Below, one piece after another: positions 37,301 to 46,300 of a stretch of DNA of 64,000 bases. Source of the stretch: Lineus longissimus (taxonomy: Eukaryota > Nemertea > Pilidiophora > Heteronemertea > Lineidae); NCBI RefSeq assembly GCF_910592395.1, contig NC_088324.1, forward strand, positions 5,852,953 through 5,916,952, in the 5' to 3' direction. The stretch's first letter is position 1. Each line of letters opens with the position of its first letter. The notes beneath the pieces are model-generated. The model was not told the DNA's origin, did no database searches, and saw only the letters and a list, made by a program, of their open reading frames with translations. The position numbers were made by a program, and so were the translations under genes.

Positions 37301-40300
37301 ATGCGCTTGTTCATGCAAATGGTACATGTACATACACATATATACATCAATAAATTTCAGTCATCAATATCCCAATATGAACAATCATCTGCTTCGCTAA
37401 ATACAAATGTGCCCTGGACCACTTCATCAAATATATCCACCACAACTGACGCTTGTGTATAGGAAAAATGTTTGTATTTTCAAAAATGTCGATCGATGAA
37501 CTCAAAAAGTCACATTTGGCAACTATTTCTTTCACAATCTCAAGAATGAACCAATGGACGGTGTCACCAGAAACAATCAACGCACCAGAACGCTCGTTTA
37601 GTTTACTCGATACTGCAAAAGCAACTCCTCCAACAGGTTCTTCTGGTCGTCTGTGCTTGTTGCGATGAATTGTGTCACCTGAATAATCGTCACGCTCAGT
37701 GGGTAATGTTGGAACTATGGGATGTACATAATTTTCAGAGCACTCATCCTCTCCATTGGAGCAATTTTCAGCGCACGCGTCACAGCAAAGATGCCCACCA
37801 ACATCACCAGATGGCTTGACCTCGCAATTTTCTAACATGACCACTCGCCGACACTTCTCCGTGTTCCTAATTTTAGTCAAACATAGGGGTGTCGACATTC
37901 TTCAACTGTCTTTTATGGTAGACGATGATGTGCTGGGCTTGAGAACCATCTCAACCTGCCCGCCCGATTCGTTGCAGGAAAGTATCACTGTATGCTGGTG
38001 GTCCGTAGTGATTAACATTGTTCAATGCTGCGAAATTGACCCCCATCCCAGCTGCATTTGCGCACAATGAAACACGTATATTCCCCTCAGGATCCGCCAT
38101 GTCACTTCGAATCTTCTTCTAGTATCTTTTCTTTGCTGATTTGGCGCACTTGCATCTGCGCTAACTACTTCATGAGGGCGAATGTCTCAGGGGTTTGTGT
38201 GCATGGCCGATGAAGCGAACATTAACACCTGATTTCCTCGGGATGGAGGTCAGTCCGGTGCCTCGGTAACGTTTTTTGCGTCTCATCAAAAAAACACAAT
38301 ATGCTTTGAAACTTTTGCAGAGGCTTAAAAAGGGCAATTCCTGTGAAGTGATTTTGAAGCCCAGCTAATATTTGCAGCGCAGTGGCCATGGAAGTCGGTT
38401 GCAATGCAATTGTTTCATAGCTACCGTCCCAAAATGGCTTCCAACAGTCACTTCCCAACATAACATCCTCCAAGCAGCACTTCGGCGTGCATAAACCAAT
38501 CCATATGTATCCATCAATATACACCTATGCCACTATCAAATTAAAAATACATATCAGACCTTTTATAAAATTTCCATTGCATATTTTGTTAAATGATGCG
38601 ATGTGTTTCGATGAGGCACCCGAAAAGTCAACACCCGAAAGTTAGATTGGATTGCGGACTTGCATTATTAATTGATTTATGTTTAAATTAGTTTGCCAGT
38701 TGCCATGCCAAAAATCCATTTGTGCAATTAATGATATTGAGCAAGTCATGCGGTTAGATTCGCTACACCGCTCTTCAATTAGACTACTTTTTTATCTTTT
38801 TTATTCATAATATTTAAAATTTACTGCAGGGTGGTGTTGGCGACAGGAAGGCTTCCTATAAAGAGCCAACACCACGAAATATAATACAGTCTGCAATCTA
38901 GGCCATATTATATCCTTATCTGCTAAAACTCAGCCTCGTTTTGGTACCAATGCATGATAGTGCATTGTTACTGAAATGTACTACCTGTCTGATAGAGAGT
39001 ACCCAAATGATTATGTGCCTCTAAAAGTGTCCCCTGTGACCATACAGTTACCCACATCTGCTTCAATCTTGCTGATATTGAAAGAATATGTTACTCACTG
39101 ACTGTTTATAATATTTATCCTCAAACATATTATCCTATTTAGCTCCAGTAGACAGATTAATAATCCTAAATAATCCTGAAGGGTGTGGCTGCCCTTTTTG
39201 GGCGTGTTCGGGGAGGCTTGAAGGGCATTGAGGGTGAAATATCCACTAGGCCTCTCTCTTGATATCTTGACTAATGGTATGCAAAATGTTGATTTCATAT
39301 CTCAACTGGTCTCTGCTATATTATTGGTTATAGCCATGAGGGGCAGGGTTCTAAAATGCTAATCAACAGAAAAAAGCTGTCGTCTTAGCGTGGTCTGAGC
39401 CAATCAGCTCAGTATCTATGCACATTTTGGCACATAATGATGCCTTCTTTCAGATGCAAGCGGTCTGATGACTTGAAATTAAAATAGTTCTGAGAAATCT
39501 TCAAATGAACAGTGGCTCGATAGATGCGGTCAAACATGCTGAGAGACACATGTTGGGTGCCATGTTCTGTGAGGCTTAGAGTTCAAGACAGTTGATGTAT
39601 GATACCCATGGGTACATAATGTCCTAACGTTTCAAAAAATAGTCATCTTAAACTGAAATATACCACACATGATGTAAAATAAGTACTTTGTTGGTGCTCA
39701 TTTTGCAAATCAGAGTTAAAAATCCAGGACATGACCTACTTCCTTGATGCACATTCTGTATACCCTGCACTAGTATGCATGCGTCAGTTAGGCGTTGGTG
39801 TAGTGGTTGCTATGGCTAGGGCATTTTCACAATTTGTTAAGTTAGTTCATTGTAGAATTTGAAGTAACTACTACATATACCATATTGATCATATATATCC
39901 CAAATGTCCACTTGGATTAGTTAGCATAGCCCCATAGGTTTATAATATTTATGAAATTTTTCGATCTTTCACCCATGGATGGATGGAGCCCATGTGGTCA
40001 GCATGAGCTAGTAGCTAGTTAGTTGTCCAACAGACAACATGCTTGGGGTTGTTTCTTTTGGATTGCTATCCAGTCAATCACGGATGCCTCTCTATCCCGG
40101 AAATAGTTTATGGCTATATTGAGCGTGTCCTAATTAGAGTCTGGCCTGCTTGCAGCGGATATGCCACTCAGCATACCAAATCGACGCCACCAGATAAGGC
40201 GGGAACTGATATCAATTACATCTTCCTGGTCTGGATCGTAGACTGATAGCACATTCATACGATACATGTAAACATCAATTACACATACTGTCTGCAGAGA

Positions 40301-43300
40301 GAATATCTGCAAGCTGTGGGCCAAGAGCATATGTCGTATACATTAAACAATAACATGGGCCTTAAAACTGCGAATGCGCAGCCAGTGGTGGCGCATTCCA
40401 ACTACTTACTATGCAATTAAAAAAGGAGCCGAAAAACGACGCGGTCCTGCACCGTCGCTGCCTTACAATTGAGGTATCACCTCTACGAGTTGTAAACTGA
40501 GTGTACTCATTAACAGGCACCGCGAACTTCTGAGTAGGGCAATTATGCAAAAGGTAGGCCTAAAATTTCACGGCGGTAGGCCAAATATAGGAGATCAAGA
40601 CTGGACAATCGTTCGGCATAAGATAAACCACGTCCTAGCATATATCTCGTGGCACGGCTCTGAACATTCTCTAAAACGGAAAGAACCCATTTGGAAAGAC
40701 CACTCCACACCATTGAGCAATACTCTACCCTCTGCGCACAACACTTGAGTACATTGGGTGATATGAATAAAGACGAGCAAATGCTTTTTCTAAAACTCCA
40801 CGTACATTTACACTAGGCCTTCTGTACAAAATTGAAGTAAAAGTATCCTCAGCGGACCTGTGTGTTCACCTGTTATTCTTCTTATAACGTGCCAATATTT
40901 GTTCGCACGATGGGCAACAGAATGAACATGTTCATTCCACGACAAGTCAATTTGTAAAAATACGCCGAGGTCTTTCATCTGCTTCCCCCTCTCTAGCACG
41001 CAACTACCAAAATTGTTATGAAAAGTGCCTGGATGTAAAGCGTCTCGTGAATGTAATAATTTGATATTTCAATGTGTCTAAGTCATCTTGTAAAGACAGG
41101 CAATCAAACAAACTATCTATCACTCGGTAACACTTGGCGTCATCAGTGCAGAGCCCGTCCCCTCACTATAAACAGCCTCCGGCAAGTCATTTACATATAA
41201 TGAAAAAGTAGGGTCCTAAGATGGATCCCTGAAGCACACCCGATAATATCGGTTTCAGAGATGAGGCCAACCCGTTTAGGACAACCCTTTGTGACTGGCC
41301 CAGCGTGTAGTCTCTGAAGCACTCAAACAAGCGAGTAGTTGAAACCAACATATTGCAATTTAATGCATGATAACTCATTGGGCACGGAGTAAAACGCGTG
41401 GAAAAAATACAAACATAAGACATCCATCTGACCGCCCTCGTCCAGTGTTTTACTCAGTTTGTCTCAAAATTGGAGCATCTGTGTGCCAGTTGAGCCGCAT
41501 TTAACAAAACCATGCTGAGACAGATTTGATATACACTCTACTAAAGGATAAACATGATTAACAATACATGTACATCGTTTTATTACTTTTGGCACACATG
41601 AGTGGAGTGAAATCCCTCTCTAATTATTTTCAACGGATTCTTTATCATTTTTAAAAAATTGGAACCACGTTGGCAACTTTCAACCATTTGGGAATTGTCC
41701 CAGCCCTCATAAACTAGTTAAAAATACACGCAAGAGAGCTTCATAAAACATCATCACAAAGTCTTAAAACTCTGGGTGAGATGCCGTCCGAGCCGACAGC
41801 TTTGGAAGCATCTTAGTAAATTTGCAAGAACCTTTCGTTTGAACATCTTCATCAGAAAAATATAAGCGTTTAAGACTATCACTTTTAAAAACTGAAATCT
41901 CAGGCAAAACCTGGGGCTGTTGATCATAGAGTCATGCTGAAAAGTATGTAGAAAAGAGTTCGCAGAAAACCTTTGCTCTAGTTGCGCCATCTATTACACG
42001 CTTGACCCTTGAACGTAACAGCTGGTTGACTTCGTTTTGCTGTGATGAAAGGAGACTGAACATCGCCTGATGTTGAGTGACGCCGAACAAAGGGCGAGTC
42101 CTTGCACAATACGTCATTGAAATGTGACCGGAGTCTTGGAAAGTCCGCGTTCTTAAAGTCAAGAACACTTCGTTGGAAACCCGGTGTGGCGGAGATAGTA
42201 GTCCTAGGGCTGATAGTCCGTGTAACAATAGCCCGCATTGCTAAATGTTTTGGTTAGGGTTAGCGGTACAATAGATCATGCTGCTTAATTGGTCAAATAC
42301 AATGCTACCGGATTATCACTCCAGGGGGACTATATCCGCTGTCACACCGGTCTGCGAACCGGACGGATGTTCATATCAGCCATAATAGGAAAATGATCGG
42401 AGTCAAACATAAAAGGCAGCACCCTGACGTTTGAGAAAACCTCCGGAGAGTCAGTTGTTATTACCTGTTTTATGAGTTGGTTCGTTGATCAGTTGTATCA
42501 GAGAAAAATCGCGAACAAGCTCACAAAAGTAGTATGGGGATCGGAGCTTTCCGCTCGACGGACTGAGCTAACAAATGACACCATTAGCTGATTACATCGG
42601 AAATGAAAGTAGTTTTTAATGGCTGCGCTTTTGTCCAGAAGCGCATGGCATTCCGGGTGATGGGATTTTCATTTTCAATAAAATTAATGAAAACTTTTCG
42701 CTGGGAACTTCACCCGGAGGATAGAGTACAGAACAGTAATGAAATGAAAAACTACGAATGCCTCTTTATTTTTGGTGGTGATTGGGGTGCTGGATTTCTA
42801 GTAAAATATCTGGTCCGATGTTAGAGGGTTGGTTGTATTACCCTTTTAAAGGGATGGTAATCTCGTCATTTTTGCGGCGTTTCATAGGGCCAATGTTTCC
42901 AACAAAACATATTCCTTAAAAAGTGGAATGTTCGTAGAATTAGGAAATCACACTGGGCCACGCTCTGATGTTTGCATTTGTTTCTGCTGGAAGGCTCCCG
43001 GGCGGTAAAAAAATTTTTGCACGCTGTTTTCCGCAAGTGCTTTTTCCTTTGACCAATCAGCGCTTTGTTGATATTGATGACTGCATGAATTAACTATGAG
43101 CTGGAAACAATGGCAGATACGGTGATCGCTACTTGCGAGCACTGCCCCAAACAGAGCAAAATACATCCGTTTTAGAGGTAGGTTCAATCAATAATCATTA
43201 AACCTTATTAATTGCTGATTCTTACATACGATATAGCATGGCAAAACCTAGAGAGGTGTTGGTTAAACGGCTATTCATGGCCTTCTACTTTTTGTGCTGT

Positions 43301-46300
43301 GATACATAATGCAAGTCTCAATGACTTTTCATGGTCCAATGCGCATGTCCATGACCATGTTCATATCGTATGAAATGAAAAGTAACAGACTCCAGAAACT
43401 TTATAATTAGCCATGTATGTCGCATGCCATGCTACTGTGACTTTAGTCCCTTTGGCAAGGCATTTGACCTCCTCTAGTGGCAGAAATCGTCATACTTGAC
43501 CATATATGCAAGACCTAAAGGTGGTGCATCATTTTGATTTTGAAAAAAAACTTTTTCCATAATTGTTATTGGTCCTTTTTAAAGGGTGTCCTACCAGAGG
43601 ACTACAAGTACTGTGTCTGTAGTTTTGAGAGCAAACAAATTGCATCTTTCAAAGCAAAACTTCGCTTGCAGTTTTCAACTGAAACTGAAGCAGATACATA
43701 TGGTGGGAGTCATTTGGAGAGGCGAGCATATACACATACCGGATTCAAAGAACTTTTCCTGATGTAAAGAAGGCGCACATGACCACAGACACACTAGCAG
43801 TGAATGTTAACTTGGATATATATGAAACTGGTGCATTCAAGCATCGTGCACAAGACACTTTCTGGCATTGTAATAAATACGTGTAATTAATTAGCAATTG
43901 CTCAATTTGTTGTTTTCTCCATCCCTCTATACAGTAGTACTCTTACCACAGCGGAATCTGCCTGCCTCTCATTACAACGGGGAATAGAGATATAGACAGA
44001 CTCCACTGTATGTATTTTTAAGTCCACGCACCAAAATAAATGCACGTGCCTGAGTCCATTATGTCAATGAGCCAACGAGCGAACATTGCCGAAGATTCCC
44101 GAGAGCATGCGAGAAATGATGACATCAATAAACTCCCGTGGATTCGGTCAGCGATAAAATTAGAACATAAACAAAGCGCTGATTGGTCAAAGCAAAAAAG
44201 GACATGTGCAACCAAATTCGCTCCTGGGCGGGCTCATTCAGTGGGTTTTGGAGGCGTTTTAGAGAAAACTTGATGGCTTGAAGGAGAGTTCTCCAGGGCT
44301 CAAAAAAACCTGCATAATACCTTTAGGGACCATTGGCATTATTAAGGGCAGTATAATATTACCCAGCTGTCGGCTGCCCAGTCACCTCCTATTCTACATA
44401 AGTAGTTTCCATCAACAAATTGCGCAAAAAGAGGAAATATTCAAAATCTGTTTGAATGATAGCGCTTTTCCGATGTTGACTCCGATTTGTCCTGAGGTAG
44501 CTCCCCACGCATCGACTTTTTCCATGGAACGATGCACTAGCAAGGCGTTTCCTGGAGCTTGGATCTACCCCTTGATATCGATTTTGGCGCTTGATTACCC
44601 CGCAACTGCGACGATAAATGGAAATGACGTTGCGTCTTAATAGCGGGTTGACGTGAACTCGGATCTCGGCGTGCACTCACGTGGCGGGAAAGGTGTTACG
44701 CGCCGGGACTCGCACGTACTGAAAATAACGAATAACGCATTGTTCTACTATGTAAGAGCTGAAACAAAATTGGAAAAGTATCAAACACGTTCAGAAAAAC
44801 ACTTTATACAATACAGAAAACCGAATGCAATTAGCTCCATCCATTTTGAAGATATAGCCATTTATGTGTTTGACAACTTGATTACCTAATTACCGATTGT
44901 AAAGCACGAGACGTCGTCATTGGCACGAGAAAAATTAAGGGTACCCTGTGTAACCGAGTGTTTAGTTCGTCGGGCCTCTCTGCCGCCAATGTCCTGTTTG
45001 TAAATCCAACATGTAGGCCTAGACGTATCACCAGGGAGGAAAATGGAATTGTCGATTCGGTAAAAACCTTATGTGCCAATCTAAACCGGAAAAGCCATAA
45101 ACTATGGAAGCTTTTACTTTCACCCTTTTGATCGCTTTTTTATTCGTTCTCTGTGTATGATTTTTATTGCATATTTGTGTTGTCTGCTCCTTATTTGGAG
45201 GTTTTTTACAATAAATTATTAATCAGGCTAGCAACTGGCTTGTTAGAGCCAGGCGGCGGGTTCAGCAAAAGTTGTGATGTAGATCAGGCTATTACCCTAC
45301 TTGGGAGGACAAATATCAATGAATGCTCTTAAAATTGATATATGAAGTCTGTTTTTCATTGACATTCGATATACCCTATAATAAGGTAAGGTAATACAGA
45401 CAAATTTATACCATTATAGTAAGAAATCAAACATCAGTCTGATCTATGTCAGTAAACTTGCCGCCTGACTTCACTTAGAAACCTAACCAAGGCTGTTACA
45501 TAACATGTAAACAAAACAGTTAATCTTGCTTTATCTCTGGACTGGGTGCTTCAATTTTGATCAAACTTGATTTAATGCGGAGCTTTAAGTCTACTCTTTG
45601 AGGATCTGTACATGTCATGCAATCATAAAAGCAGGAGTCGTGGCCTTTAAGTTGGCCCAGTGTAATTTCTTGCTACCACTTCATATAACTTACCCATTTT
45701 GATGCTTCCAAATGTTGTAGTAGAATCGTAAGATTGAGTTGTATTTGGCGGGGGTGTATTTGGCGGAAAGAGTAGTTCAATCCTTGACCCCTGAAGACGA
45801 TTCGGGTCATTGTTAATCCGTTCAGCAGCCAGCTGCATTGCTTTGAATAATATGTTTCGAACAGAGTCGGTCGTGTCTATCACCGCACCTGAAAAACCAA
45901 AACAGACGGATGGAGATGTAGTACATTATGTTAGTACAGACATATTAGTCACCAACCTTTAACTGATAACCAACGAGCATAAACTGTTCGGAGGTTTTTA
46001 AGGCACAGGGAATCGCTGCTATCCCCGGTCCCTTTTTTGCGCAAACCTATTTTTCTTAAAGACACAGCTACATGTAAATCTAGGGACAACTCGTGAATGT
46101 ATACCGCGGACACGACTACGATATCAGGGGCGCAGTCCATTCTGCTGGTGTGAAGGTCTCGAATTGGCGACAACTCGCAAAACGACCCCATGCCTGACTG
46201 GTATATGCCAGGTTCATTTGTGACCGCTTCTGGCCACCGCTTCTGGCTATACTTTTCATAAGCTACCACCCTAAAAAGAACGGATAACTTACCAATTATA

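Larger units (their letters stand above)
42940..45672. mobile_element. The 180-bp MITE expanded by two nested insertions
   Basis: Left end TTAGGAAATCACACTGGGCC (from 42940) and right end TTGGCCCAGTGTAATTTCTT (to 45672) are the ends of the 33413 MITE. Its interior is found in pieces: about 42940-43004, then 44215-44324, then 45649-45672. Between these lie a 1.2-kb insertion (43005-44214) and a 1.3-kb family X insertion (44325-45648). The right end lies 22 bp from receptor exon 2. Confidence 0.65.
33229..45693. other. Receptor intron 2 (12.5 kb), transposon nest
   Basis: Bounded by the exon 2 donor and exon 3 acceptor, both phase 1. It holds, in order: a 180-bp MITE, a TTAA element fragment, a THAP relic (+), an acidic ORF (-), a LINE relic (-), a RecQ-like relic (-), a second LINE relic (-) and a MITE expanded by nested insertions. 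No receptor exon is missing between, because the phases and domain order close across it. The remaining parts (33594-33900, 35063-35510, 36310-37340, 38130-40550) have no recognisable coding content. Confidence 0.85.

Noticed and set aside
33413-45672. A single 12-kb giant transposon with CACTGGGCCA inverted ends spanning intron 2
   Set aside because: The same ends occur four times and are better explained as two copies of a 180-bp MITE, one of them expanded by nested insertions.
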